Shown here one piece after another: positions 25,068 to 34,514 of a stretch of DNA of 64,000 nt (within the stretch, counting starts at the first letter, position 1; every line of letters starts with the position of its first letter). Position numbers and translations under genes: made by a program. Origin of the DNA: Bacilli bacterium (GTDB lineage Bacteria > Bacillota_I > Bacilli_A > ML615J-28 > CAG-313); contig JAGBDV010000002.1 in NCBI GenBank assembly GCA_017937305.1, positions 62,001-126,000 of the forward strand. The letters are read 5' to 3'. The notes beneath the pieces were generated by a model. The model was not told the origin of the DNA. It did no database searches and saw only the letters and a program-made list of their open reading frames with translations.

Positions 25068-28000
25068 TTAGTAAATTTTACCAAAGTTACCTTCATTCCA
25101 AATTAATTTTGCAGAATAAGAACCATCCCATTGAGTCCATGATGTTGTACCAGGAATTACACTGTAAAGAGTAATTGTTTTAGATACGCCACCAATAGTA
25201 ACTGTAACATCATAAGAAACAGTTGTAGTAGTCTTAGGAGGATTATAAACACGACCTGTATTATCAACGATATCAGGGTTATTTGATTTCATTGTAATTT
25301 CAGCATCAGCATAATCTTTCATGATAATATAGTTAACTTCAACCATCTTCATAAATTCATCCCAATATTGACCAGCTCTAATTGATTGAGGACAGTTTTT
25401 ACCACTCCATGTATTATGTTCTTTAACTCTATCTAGACCTAAACCATTTCTAATACAAATATCAGCAACTAATTGACCTGTTCTTTGCCATGTGTCATAA
25501 ATATCACCAGATACATTTACACACATTTCAATACCTACTGAGTTATTATTACCACCATAGTTACCGATGGAACCAGCTGCAACTTGAGAGAAATCTACTC
25601 TTAATGGAGCAACATAGTAATAGCCATCAACAATCTTGTAACTAGGACCTAAAGTTGTGAAATGAGCTTTAGAAGGATTTGCAATAGTCTTAGTACCATT
25701 AGAAATTGGAACTGAAATATTTGTTCTTTGACCATCAATTGTTAAGTACCAATTTGAACCATCTTGAACCATATCAAATTCTGGATCCTTTTCACCAGCT
25801 TTAACACCTGTTGTTAACCAAGAGAATGAGTAACCTGTACCATCACCTGCATGGTATGCACGATATTTTTCACGAACTACACCTAAAATTTCATAGTTAC
25901 CTGTTGTATAATGAATTGATGTACCACCAGTTGACATTGATGAGCCAATTGAATGAACTGTACCAGTAAGAGTCGCAGTATCATGAACTGTAACAAATTC
26001 AATTGTATCTTCAGCACGACGTTCTTTATGGTTAGAAGTATCTGTAATAGCATCTGAATTTGCATAATATTGTTCATTTACAACATAAGGAGTAAATAAG
26101 AAGTAGTTAACGCTACCATACATAGAATCATAGTATCTTTGCGTACCATCATTATATAAGCAAACATTACCAGCATCAACTAATGCAAAGTTATATTCAG
26201 AAATTAATTTAACAACTTCATCAACTTTTGTTTCTTCAGCAAGATCAGCAACGATTAATTGGATCTTAACTTTGAAATTAGAACCACTATTATCACTAAC
26301 TGTAATAGTTACTGTACCTTCTTTTAATGCTTTAACATAACCATCTGCATCTACAGTTGCGATTGAAGAATCACTTGAATCAAAAGACATTACAACATTT
26401 TCAGTATTTTTACCTAATGCATGTGCATGAATTTGAACTTCTTCTCCAACACTTAATACACCATCAAATTCATCTTCGAAATCGACTTCAATTGATGGAA
26501 TTGAATAAACTGTAATTGTATAAGTCTTAATAGCGTAACCTACATAATCTCTAATTGTAATTGTACAAGTACCAGCATTATTAGCAGTCATTAAACCACC
26601 TTTTGTTACACTTATAATATCTGGGTCACTAGTTTCAAATAAAACATCTTGGAAGTATGCATCAGTTGGAAGAACTTTTGCAACAATTTGGAATGTATCA
26701 CCTGTTATCATTTCTTCTATAATAGCATCTACTTGCATATCAGTTACTGGAGTTAATTCATTCCATTTAGCTTTTAGTGCCACATCTGCTTTTAAATCAA
26801 ATACTGTTTCGTATTTATTACCTAAAGCATCGTACCAACCATCAAATTCATAACCAAGTTTAAATGGTGTAATTAATTTATCATTTGTAGTTACATCAAT
26901 AGTAATTTTGCTTTCAGTAGGAGCAACATCATAGAATTTTACTTCACCAGGAGTTGTATTATCCATATCAATTGGATTACGGCTAAATGCAACAACTTGA
27001 CCTACTTTAATAGATGTAGTTACGATTGGGTGTAATTGCCCTTTATTGTTGTGTGAGTTAGAAATAGTTAATACATATTCAGCACCAGCAGCCCATGAAG
27101 ATGGACCTGATTGAATAATGTTTTTAACAACATATAAACCACTTACTTCATCTTTACCAATATAAATTCTATCAGAGAATGTAGCACCAGGGTCACATGA
27201 AGTTGTACCTAAGAATACATATTGTGCATAGTTAGTACCAGTCCAGAAAGCACCTTCATTGTAGTTGTAGTTATTAACCGTTAATGTTGCAGCAGGAGTA
27301 CCTAATTTTAAGTAAGACTCACCTGATACACCACCATCTAAATCATATTCAACTACAAATGCACTAATTCGTTGCCAATTTGCATATAGAGTTATATCTT
27401 CTATATTGTCTTTACCAATCGAATCAATATAATCAGTTGAATTAGGTTTAATACTCCAACCAAGGAATGTCCAACCATCACGAACTGGAGTACCTAGTAC
27501 TAATTCAGAACCAGCCATTACTAAATTATCTGCGTTATAAACACCACCATCTAATTCATAAGTAACTTTATAGAATTTAACAGCATCAGCAACATTAATT
27601 GTTGGTTTAGTAGTAAGTGTAGTACCGTAAGATTTGCAATGTTTAAATAAAGATGCATGCTTAGATAAATCTGTAATTACTTGACCATTATTATCTTCAT
27701 AGTAGTTTTCAGCAAATACTGCTAAATGCGGGTTAGTACTTTCTGAATCACCTGTACCATTATATGATTGATAATAGAATTCAGTTGGTAAACCTAAGAA
27801 AATATTGTTTTTAATATCACAAGACCAAGGACCATCTGAGTTGCCTTGACCATTGTTTCTAAAGTAAATACCATTGTAACAATGATCAAAAATGTTTTCT
27901 TCGATTGTAATTACACCACCGTGTTCTTGATAACTCCATGCACCAATCGTACCACTGTTAGCAGTATTAGTCATCAAACCACCACACTTGATGAATTCAT

Positions 28001-31000
28001 TACCTTTAAATATAATTACAGTTGAAGTACTAGCTTTACCACTATAGCTCTTGAAGTATACAGCATTTTGACCTTTTCCAACAGTAGGATTTTCGAATTT
28101 ATTATTAGTGAATGATAATACACCATAAACATAACCGCCATCAATTCTGATACAGTCACGAGTATAATTATAGAATTCATTATTATCAACAGTTAAATTG
28201 TAGTTTCTACCTACATGAATATTTTCTGCAGCAACGTTTTCAAATTTATTATTATTAAATGCAAAGTTTGTTGCACTATTAACAGCACTGTAAGCAAATT
28301 GAATGAAACCAGAATCAACATAGTTCGTTGTAGGTTTATATTCTGCAGCAACTAAAGTTGAATCAACAACTAAATTGTTTTGGAAAATAAATCCTGAATA
28401 ATCACCCGATTTACCAGTAACTTGAGCAGCACCAGTAAATTTTAAACCATCAATGACAAGATTCTTAGCAGCAGCATTAACTGTAATAACAGATTTAATT
28501 ACAGCTTCAGCAGCACGATTAGTTGCGTGACCTGCAACGCCAGCATTAGGACCTTGAATTGTAAGGTTTGGTGTTTTAATTGTTACAGCTTCATTATAAT
28601 CACCAGCAACAAGTTTAATAATATCTCCATTTTGAGCAGCAGCTAAAGCAGCAGATAATGTTGCATAATGTCCTTCTTCAGTTGTACCATCAACGATTAA
28701 GAATGGTTCTCTCCATTTTGCAACAAGAGTTAATTCACCTGTTGTTCCAGCAGGAATAGATTCAACTTTTACACCATTTAAGAACCAACCACTAAATAGG
28801 TAACCTTCTTTTTCAACGATAGGTAAGCTTTCAATACCCAAATCTTTATCATAAGCAAATGGATAAGTAGAAATAATTTCACCTTCAGCAGCATCAAATG
28901 TTACTTTAAAATATTGATCTGGATATTTTTCAGCAAGAATTAACATATAACGAGATGCTCTATCTGCTTCACTCTTCGCAACAGTTACATCAGCTGTAAC
29001 AGTTGAGATAGCTGATAATTCAGAAGGAGCAATATTAAATGCTTTACCATCTACATCTAAATATAAGTTTTCATCAAAGACTAATTTATTTGCAGCTGTA
29101 GGATGAGCAAATTTAGTTACATTATCAAATGTATTATATTTAATATATGATGTTTCTGCAATACTTTCGAAGTAACCTGGTTGATTAGCAGTTGTTCCAA
29201 CAAAATAGTTGTTATAAGCTTCTAAAGAACCGCCTCTTACTCTAAATAAAGCAGCAGCTGAGTTAGCAACAACACCACTTCCTAAACCTTCAACTTTATT
29301 ACTTAATAAGATAGTCTTTTTAATACCAGTTGTAGTCCATAAAGCAAATTGGCCAATTGAATAAATATGAGAATTTTCAATTGTTAGTATAGCACTTGAA
29401 CTTCCACCAACAAATTTAACAAATGTATTCATATCTGAAACTGTACAACTTGCAAATGTTAATTCTTCAACAGAACCACCATCTTGGAAATAAACACCAG
29501 CTGTTGAGCTTCCACCACCGATACCTTTTAAGTGAACACCATTAAATACTACTTTCTTAGCAGCAATGTTACCTGAAATATCTTTTGCAACATTGATTAA
29601 TGCTTCATCTGCACCAAATTCAGAAACAGGTAAATCAGCATTAGGACCAACAATTTCAAAGCTCTTATTAATAACAACACCTAAAGTATATTCACCAGCA
29701 GCTAAAATAATCTTAGATCCATCAGCTGCACCAGCTATTGCTTCATCTAGTGTAGCGTAATCTAAACCAGCACCTACATAAACAGCACCTTCGATGACTT
29801 CTTGCCATTGTGCATAAACCTTAATATCTTCTTTTTCTGTAGCACCTACAGTTGTAATATAATCAGTAGATTCTATTTCTTTTGTCCAACCTAAGAATTT
29901 AAAACCTTCTTTTGTAGGAATTGGCAATGTAACTGCAACACCTTCTTCAAATTCGACAGGAGCATTTTCACCTTGTACACCACCATTTAATTCATAAGAA
30001 ATTTCATATTTAATAATTATTAATTCCCATTGTGCGTAAACTTTAACATCACCTGTTTCAGTTGCAGCAATTTCAGTAATATATGCAGTACCTGTTTCTT
30101 CTTTTGTCCAACCTAAGAATTTATAACCATCTTTTGTAGGAGTAGGGAGAGTATAACAAGTACCTTCTTCATATTGATCTTCTGCATTATCAGGATTTGT
30201 ACCACCGTTTAATTCATAAACGATATTAGAGAATACAGGAATTTTTTCCCAGTTTGCATATAATTTAACATCAGCTTTAAGTGAACTTGCAATCTTAGTG
30301 ATATATGTAGTAGATCCTTCAACTGTAGACCAACCTAGGAATGTATAACCTTCTTTAGTAGGATTAACAAGTTGAGTTTCTTCACCTTGTACATATTCAA
30401 CTGGAGAGTTAGCACCTAAAGTACCACCATCAAGTTCATATGTAATTGCATGTTTGATATCTGCAAAGTTTGCATATAGTGTAATATCACCAGTTTGACC
30501 AGCAGCAATTTCAGTTACATATTCAGTTGAACCTTCAACTAAGCTCCAACCTAAGAATTGTTTGTTTGCTTTTGTTGCAGCTGCAATTGCAAGTGGAAGA
30601 TTTCTTACATCATATTTAGCAGGGTTGCTTGATGCATTCTTACCACCATTTAATTCATAAGTGATTGTATATTCACCTTGTTGAACTTCTATGTTCCATT
30701 CTTGTTTAACTTCTTTATAACCATTAGTTGCAGTTGCAGTAATTTTTGCTGATCCTGCAGCTTTAGCTTCAAAGTTATTTCCATCAACAGAAAGAATTTC
30801 TGCGTTAGATACTTCATAACTTACTGTTACATCACTTCCTGCTTCATGAGTAATTGAGAATTTATCTCCAACATACACATTTTCAGGAAGAGCACTATAA
30901 GTTACGCTTCCAACTTCAGGTGCTAATACATTAACTTTAACAGTTACTGTAGCGCCTTCATATTCTTTCCATGTAGCAGTAACATTTGCAGTACCTATTC

Positions 31001-31265
31001 CTACTGCTGTTATGCTATCATTTTCTACTTTAACAATATTTGCGTCACTTGATACGATATCAAGATTTGCTAGAATATCTTCTTCTGTGTACTTTTTAAC
31101 TTCTGTAGCAGATAGTTTTAATTCCACAGCTTCGCCGATTATTACACTAATTTCAGATTTTTCAGCAGAAAGTGTAACTTTCTTCTTACCTGAACATGAA
31201 GCAAGTGTAACTAATACAGCAATGAAGATTAAGCTTAATAAAAATGCTTTCTTAAAAAACTTCAT
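25068..31265 (-). CDS. Giant surface lipoprotein: Ig-like, B-repeats, two beta-helices, BIG2, amidase
   Basis: A 2065-residue lipoprotein with lipobox LASC (Cys24). Order: two Ig-like domains 25-193; four InlB B-repeats 195-487; a right-handed beta-helix (pectin-lyase-like) about 495-740; a B-repeat 785-850; a second beta-helix about 853-1220; a B-repeat 1235-1298; a B-repeat with a long insert 1300-1503; two BIG2 domains 1505-1672; amidase_2 about 1735-1980; a C-terminal tail to 2065. Active-site pieces are FVTVHDTATLTG, SIHYTTGNYE, and EHNTWSGKNCPQ with the Lys-x-Cys pair. The beta-helices suggest polysaccharide or surface binding. It should cut peptidoglycan outside the cell. Adjacent to the paralogous 970-residue lipoprotein upstream, with its own cre-like promoter. 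Confidence 0.88.
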   Translation of the reverse strand: MKFFKKAFLLSLIFIAVLVTLASCSGKKKVTLSAEKSEISVIIGEAVELKLSATEVKKYTEEDILANLDIVSSDANIVKVENDSITAVGIGTANVTATWKEYEGATVTVKVNVLAPEVGSVTYSALPENVYVGDKFSITHEAGSDVTVSYEVSNAEILSVDGNNFEAKAAGSAKITATATNGYKEVKQEWNIEVQQGEYTITYELNGGKNASSNPAKYDVRNLPLAIAAATKANKQFLGWSLVEGSTEYVTEIAAGQTGDITLYANFADIKHAITYELDGGTLGANSPVEYVQGEETQLVNPTKEGYTFLGWSTVEGSTTYITKIASSLKADVKLYANWEKIPVFSNIVYELNGGTNPDNAEDQYEEGTCYTLPTPTKDGYKFLGWTKEETGTAYITEIAATETGDVKVYAQWELIIIKYEISYELNGGVQGENAPVEFEEGVAVTLPIPTKEGFKFLGWTKEIESTDYITTVGATEKEDIKVYAQWQEVIEGAVYVGAGLDYATLDEAIAGAADGSKIILAAGEYTLGVVINKSFEIVGPNADLPVSEFGADEALINVAKDISGNIAAKKVVFNGVHLKGIGGGSSTAGVYFQDGGSVEELTFASCTVSDMNTFVKFVGGSSSAILTIENSHIYSIGQFALWTTTGIKKTILLSNKVEGLGSGVVANSAAALFRVRGGSLEAYNNYFVGTTANQPGYFESIAETSYIKYNTFDNVTKFAHPTAANKLVFDENLYLDVDGKAFNIAPSELSAISTVTADVTVAKSEADRASRYMLILAEKYPDQYFKVTFDAAEGEIISTYPFAYDKDLGIESLPIVEKEGYLFSGWFLNGVKVESIPAGTTGELTLVAKWREPFLIVDGTTEEGHYATLSAALAAAQNGDIIKLVAGDYNEAVTIKTPNLTIQGPNAGVAGHATNRAAEAVIKSVITVNAAAKNLVIDGLKFTGAAQVTGKSGDYSGFIFQNNLVVDSTLVAAEYKPTTNYVDSGFIQFAYSAVNSATNFAFNNNKFENVAAENIHVGRNYNLTVDNNEFYNYTRDCIRIDGGYVYGVLSFTNNKFENPTVGKGQNAVYFKSYSGKASTSTVIIFKGNEFIKCGGLMTNTANSGTIGAWSYQEHGGVITIEENIFDHCYNGIYFRNNGQGNSDGPWSCDIKNNIFLGLPTEFYYQSYNGTGDSESTNPHLAVFAENYYEDNNGQVITDLSKHASLFKHCKSYGTTLTTKPTINVADAVKFYKVTYELDGGVYNADNLVMAGSELVLGTPVRDGWTFLGWSIKPNSTDYIDSIGKDNIEDITLYANWQRISAFVVEYDLDGGVSGESYLKLGTPAATLTVNNYNYNEGAFWTGTNYAQYVFLGTTSCDPGATFSDRIYIGKDEVSGLYVVKNIIQSGPSSWAAGAEYVLTISNSHNNKGQLHPIVTTSIKVGQVVAFSRNPIDMDNTTPGEVKFYDVAPTESKITIDVTTNDKLITPFKLGYEFDGWYDALGNKYETVFDLKADVALKAKWNELTPVTDMQVDAIIEEMITGDTFQIVAKVLPTDAYFQDVLFETSDPDIISVTKGGLMTANNAGTCTITIRDYVGYAIKTYTITVYSIPSIEVDFEDEFDGVLSVGEEVQIHAHALGKNTENVVMSFDSSDSSIATVDADGYVKALKEGTVTITVSDNSGSNFKVKIQLIVADLAEETKVDEVVKLISEYNFALVDAGNVCLYNDGTQRYYDSMYGSVNYFLFTPYVVNEQYYANSDAITDTSNHKERRAEDTIEFVTVHDTATLTGTVHSIGSSMSTGGTSIHYTTGNYEILGVVREKYRAYHAGDGTGYSFSWLTTGVKAGEKDPEFDMVQDGSNWYLTIDGQRTNISVPISNGTKTIANPSKAHFTTLGPSYKIVDGYYYVAPLRVDFSQVAAGSIGNYGGNNNSVGIEMCVNVSGDIYDTWQRTGQLVADICIRNGLGLDRVKEHNTWSGKNCPQSIRAGQYWDEFMKMVEVNYIIMKDYADAEITMKSNNPDIVDNTGRVYNPPKTTTTVSYDVTVTIGGVSKTITLYSVIPGTTSWTQWDGSYSAKLIWNEGNFGKIY

Positions 31266-31322
31266 ATTTTTCTCCTTTACAGTTTTTTAACAGAAATATT
31301 ATTTTAATATCTCCTTATAAAT

Positions 31323-31360
31323 ATTTTACCATTATAAAGTAACTTTTGCAAGCGTTTTCT
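31323..31360 (-). promoter_or_regulatory. Promoter with cre consensus before the 2065-residue lipoprotein
   Basis: Minus strand -35 TTGCAA (31346-31351), a 17-base spacer and -10 TAAAAT (31323-31328). The stretch TTGCAAGCGTTTTCT (31346-31360) fits the CcpA cre consensus WTGNAANCGNWNNCW at every position and covers the -35, as at the 14791 gene. Confidence 0.65.
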
Positions 31361-31381
31361 TAATATTTGACAATTTAAAAG

Positions 31382-31415
31382 AAAAATCCTCTTATTCTAT
31401 AATTTAGAATAAGAG
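31382..31415 (-). terminator. Rho-independent terminator of the 970-residue lipoprotein gene
   Basis: Perfect 11-bp arms CTCTTATTCTA (31389-31399) and TAGAATAAGAG (31405-31415), followed on the minus strand by GATTTTTC. Confidence 0.85.
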
Positions 31416-31429
31416 AATTTTAATAATTT

Positions 31430-34342
31430 CTATCTATCTACATAAATACCTTGTACCATTGATGCAAGAGTAATCGATTTACTTTCACCATCTTTTGTAA
31501 ATGTAATTGTATAAGTAACACATGTAGATTGTTCTGGTTGATTTACAACTCTACCATTTTTATTAACGATATCTGGATTATTAGAAGTAATTGATACTTC
31601 ATAACCAGCATACTTAGTTAATAGTTCATATTCTGCTTCAACAAGTTCTAAGAATTCCCACCAAATTTCTAAATCGTTTTCAAGCATTGGTTGAGGACAA
31701 TCTTTTGCAGTATAGAAGTGGTGACCTCTAACTCTTGTAATATCAAGATTTTGTCTTACCATAATATCAGCAACTAGTTGTGCAGTTTTTTGCCATGTCC
31801 ACCAAAGGTCAGAACCTTCATTTACACATGATTCAATACCGATAGAATTTCTATTACCACCTGTTGAACAAATACGTCCTTCATAAACTTGAGTATATGC
31901 CCACCAAGTTGTACCCATGTAATATTCATCACCAACAATCTTGAATGGTAAACTTTGATCATTAATAAATGATTCAGCTTCTCTATTGTAGAAGGCATTA
32001 CCACTATAAGAAGAATTAGATGAGATAGTACCATCAGCATTTAATTTATGATCAGTACCTCTTGAGCTATAATTCCAAGGTTTAGGCATAGGAATTGTAG
32101 TTTTCTTTCCATTAATTTCATAATAGAAGTCATCTGAAATTGTAAAGTTAGGATACATTGGATCAGCAGCGGCTACTTTAACACCAGATGGAATCCATTT
32201 AAATTCACCAACTTGAGCAAGTGCACCAGAATCCCCTGCATGCCATGCACCTTTTGATTCATCCATACAGTAGAATACACCATCATTACCAGTTGTATAG
32301 TGAATTGATGTAGAACCATTTGTTGCGAAGTAACTTGCGTTTGCTGCAGCATTAGCTCCTTTTGCCATATTACCTGTATAGTGAACTGTAATGAATTCAA
32401 TTGAACTCATTGTGCCATATGTAGCTTGAGATTGATTTGATTTATCATAATAAGTTGTATCTTTTTTCAAATTACTATTACCAAATAATTTAGATACACT
32501 TCCTAAAATATCCTTACGATAAGTGTTACCAATATTTAGGTCGTATCTTGTAAATACATTACTTTCATTTGATCTAAGTGCTAAATCTAAAATTCCCTCA
32601 GGTAATGCTTCTAAAACCATTACAACAAATTCAAGTTTTAATTCAGCATTCTTTGGATCTTTTGCAACAATCTTAGCTTCACCAGCATTAATACCAGTTA
32701 CATTACCACTTTCATCTACAGTAGCAATTTCTGGAGTTAATGATTCCCATACAACTTCACTCGTAGATTCATCACGGTAATTTACTATACCATTTAGTTT
32801 AATATTTTCATCGATTAAAACATAAGAATTAGTTTCATATGAACCATCAATATAATCACCAGTATATACTTCTAATTCAAACTTAACATCTAAATCACGA
32901 TTTCCATTTACTTGAACAGTAATAAATGTAATACCATTACTTAAAGCTTTAATAACACCTCTTGCGTTTACTGTTGCAACACTTTCATCACTTGAATAGA
33001 ATTTAACAGTATTATCAGTTACATTTTTAGGACCAATAGTCCATACTAATTGATGAGATGTAAATAATAATAATTCAGAAATTTGATTAATTTCAAATGT
33101 TTCTGCAAATACTTCTTCTTCCCATTTTGCATAGAATACTTTGTTTCCAGTATCAGATGCACCAAGTTTAGTAATAGGGTTACCACTAAATTCTGGATTA
33201 TCATACCAACCTAAAAATTTTAAGCCACTTTCTAATGATAATACAGGAAGAGTTAATTCTTGTCCTGCTTTATATTTAGATGGTACTTCTTCTTTAATTG
33301 GAGTAACATCACACATTTTTTGAATATAATTTGAGAAATACTTTTCGCCTGATGAATTCCATGAAATGAATTGATGCATTCTTACCATTGCGGCATACGT
33401 ATCTGTATAGAAGTTTTGATCTTTACTTACTACTAACATTGCAGTGTTAAATTGTAAGAAGAATTTACTCCATTTTTGATAATATTTAGGAGTATTTAAG
33501 AAATAGTTAGTTTGACCAGTTGTTGAAGGATTATTTTTTAAAGAAGGGTTACGTAATTTAATATCTTCATATGCTTCTAGTTGTTGTTTAATTTTGCTAA
33601 CATAATCATCAAAGCTAGAAGTTTCTCCATTACCTTGTGCCCATTCATATAAATCTTTAAATAATTCATCAACTATTTCTTCACGATTTTTAGCAGCTCT
33701 TGTAGGCCAAATTGCATCTTCTTTATTCGCTTCAAATTTAACTTTATAAACGCCTACTGGAGTTACTTCTACTAGCCATTCTTGAATATCTTCTTCATAT
33801 CCATTACTTGCAGTTGCAGTAATGATTACATCACCTTCATCATTAGCTGTAAATTTATTGTCTTTTACTGATAAAATATTTTCATCAGATGTTTCATATT
33901 TTACTGTTACTTCTTTTTCTGATTGATGTTCAATTGTGAATGTATCACCTATAAAAATGTTTTCTGGTAGTTCTGAATATGTAATAACACCTAATTTAGG
34001 AGCAACTACATTTACTTTTACTGTAGCTGTTGCACCATCATATTCTTTCCATGTTGCAGTGACTTCTGCAGTACCAACTTCTACTGCAACAGCTTTATCA
34101 TCTTTAATTTTAATTACTTTATCATCACTTGATGATAATTTTAAATTTGATAATATATCTTCTTCAGAGTATTTTTTTGCTCCTGTTGCAGATAATTTCA
34201 AATCAACTACATCACCTACTGAAACAGTAATTTCTTCAGTTGTTGCAGAAAGCGAAACTTTCTTTTTAGCACCACAAGAAACTAATGTTACAAATAAGGT
34301 AATTAATACAAAACTTAATAATGCTTTCTTAAAAAACTTCAT
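31430..34342 (-). CDS. Surface lipoprotein: Ig-like, interrupted B-repeat, BIG2, peptidoglycan amidase
   Basis: A 970-residue lipoprotein with lipobox LVSC (Cys23) and a signal nearly identical to the 2065-residue neighbour. Order: two Ig-like domains 25-192; one B-repeat split by a helical, Trp/Tyr-rich insert (about 196-405, with FKDLYEWAQG and later LKFLGWYDNPEF); two BIG2 domains 410-575; amidase_2 about 620-890; a C-terminal tail. Active-site pieces: FITVHYTGN, SIHYTTGNDG and GHHFYTAKDCPQ (zinc His, Lys, Cys). The N-terminal Ig pair is closely similar to that of the 2065-residue protein, so the two look like a tandem duplication with loss or gain of middle domains. It has its own promoter and terminator. 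Confidence 0.88.
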   Translation of the reverse strand: MKFFKKALLSFVLITLFVTLVSCGAKKKVSLSATTEEITVSVGDVVDLKLSATGAKKYSEEDILSNLKLSSSDDKVIKIKDDKAVAVEVGTAEVTATWKEYDGATATVKVNVVAPKLGVITYSELPENIFIGDTFTIEHQSEKEVTVKYETSDENILSVKDNKFTANDEGDVIITATASNGYEEDIQEWLVEVTPVGVYKVKFEANKEDAIWPTRAAKNREEIVDELFKDLYEWAQGNGETSSFDDYVSKIKQQLEAYEDIKLRNPSLKNNPSTTGQTNYFLNTPKYYQKWSKFFLQFNTAMLVVSKDQNFYTDTYAAMVRMHQFISWNSSGEKYFSNYIQKMCDVTPIKEEVPSKYKAGQELTLPVLSLESGLKFLGWYDNPEFSGNPITKLGASDTGNKVFYAKWEEEVFAETFEINQISELLLFTSHQLVWTIGPKNVTDNTVKFYSSDESVATVNARGVIKALSNGITFITVQVNGNRDLDVKFELEVYTGDYIDGSYETNSYVLIDENIKLNGIVNYRDESTSEVVWESLTPEIATVDESGNVTGINAGEAKIVAKDPKNAELKLEFVVMVLEALPEGILDLALRSNESNVFTRYDLNIGNTYRKDILGSVSKLFGNSNLKKDTTYYDKSNQSQATYGTMSSIEFITVHYTGNMAKGANAAANASYFATNGSTSIHYTTGNDGVFYCMDESKGAWHAGDSGALAQVGEFKWIPSGVKVAAADPMYPNFTISDDFYYEINGKKTTIPMPKPWNYSSRGTDHKLNADGTISSNSSYSGNAFYNREAESFINDQSLPFKIVGDEYYMGTTWWAYTQVYEGRICSTGGNRNSIGIESCVNEGSDLWWTWQKTAQLVADIMVRQNLDITRVRGHHFYTAKDCPQPMLENDLEIWWEFLELVEAEYELLTKYAGYEVSITSNNPDIVNKNGRVVNQPEQSTCVTYTITFTKDGESKSITLASMVQGIYVDR

Positions 34343-34368
34343 ATTTATCTCCTTTATAGCATTCTAAG

Positions 34369-34427
34369 AATGATTATAATCATTTCTTTTTCGTATTTAT
34401 TATACTAGGTTTATGTTTTTTGTTCAA
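34369..34427 (-). promoter_or_regulatory. Promoter and palindrome before the 970-residue lipoprotein
   Basis: Minus strand -35 TTGAAC (34422-34427), 17-base spacer, -10 TATAAT (34399-34404). A perfect 16-base palindrome AATGATTATAATCATT (34369-34384) lies just after the inferred start; it resembles Fur/PerR-type boxes. No cre-like element is present here, unlike the two paralogues. Confidence 0.6.
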
Positions 34428-34447
34428 GTAAAGTTTTAAATTAATTT

Positions 34448-34488
34448 TTAAAATAAAATTCCTAGCCTACATTGTAGACTAGGAATTT
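34448..34488 (-). terminator. Rho-independent terminator of the hyd operon
   Basis: 15-bp arms AAATTCCTAGCCTAC (34456-34470) and GTAGACTAGGAATTT (34474-34488) with one mismatch, followed on the minus strand by a T-rich tract. Confidence 0.85.
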
Positions 34489-34514
34489 GTGTTATTTATA
34501 TAATCGGATTTGTT

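Noticed and set aside
24606-25174. Several 60-90 codon frames around the end of the aminopeptidase gene
   Set aside because: All overlap the M18 or lipoprotein reading frames and have biased Ile/Leu/Cys-rich composition typical of antisense or shifted frames.
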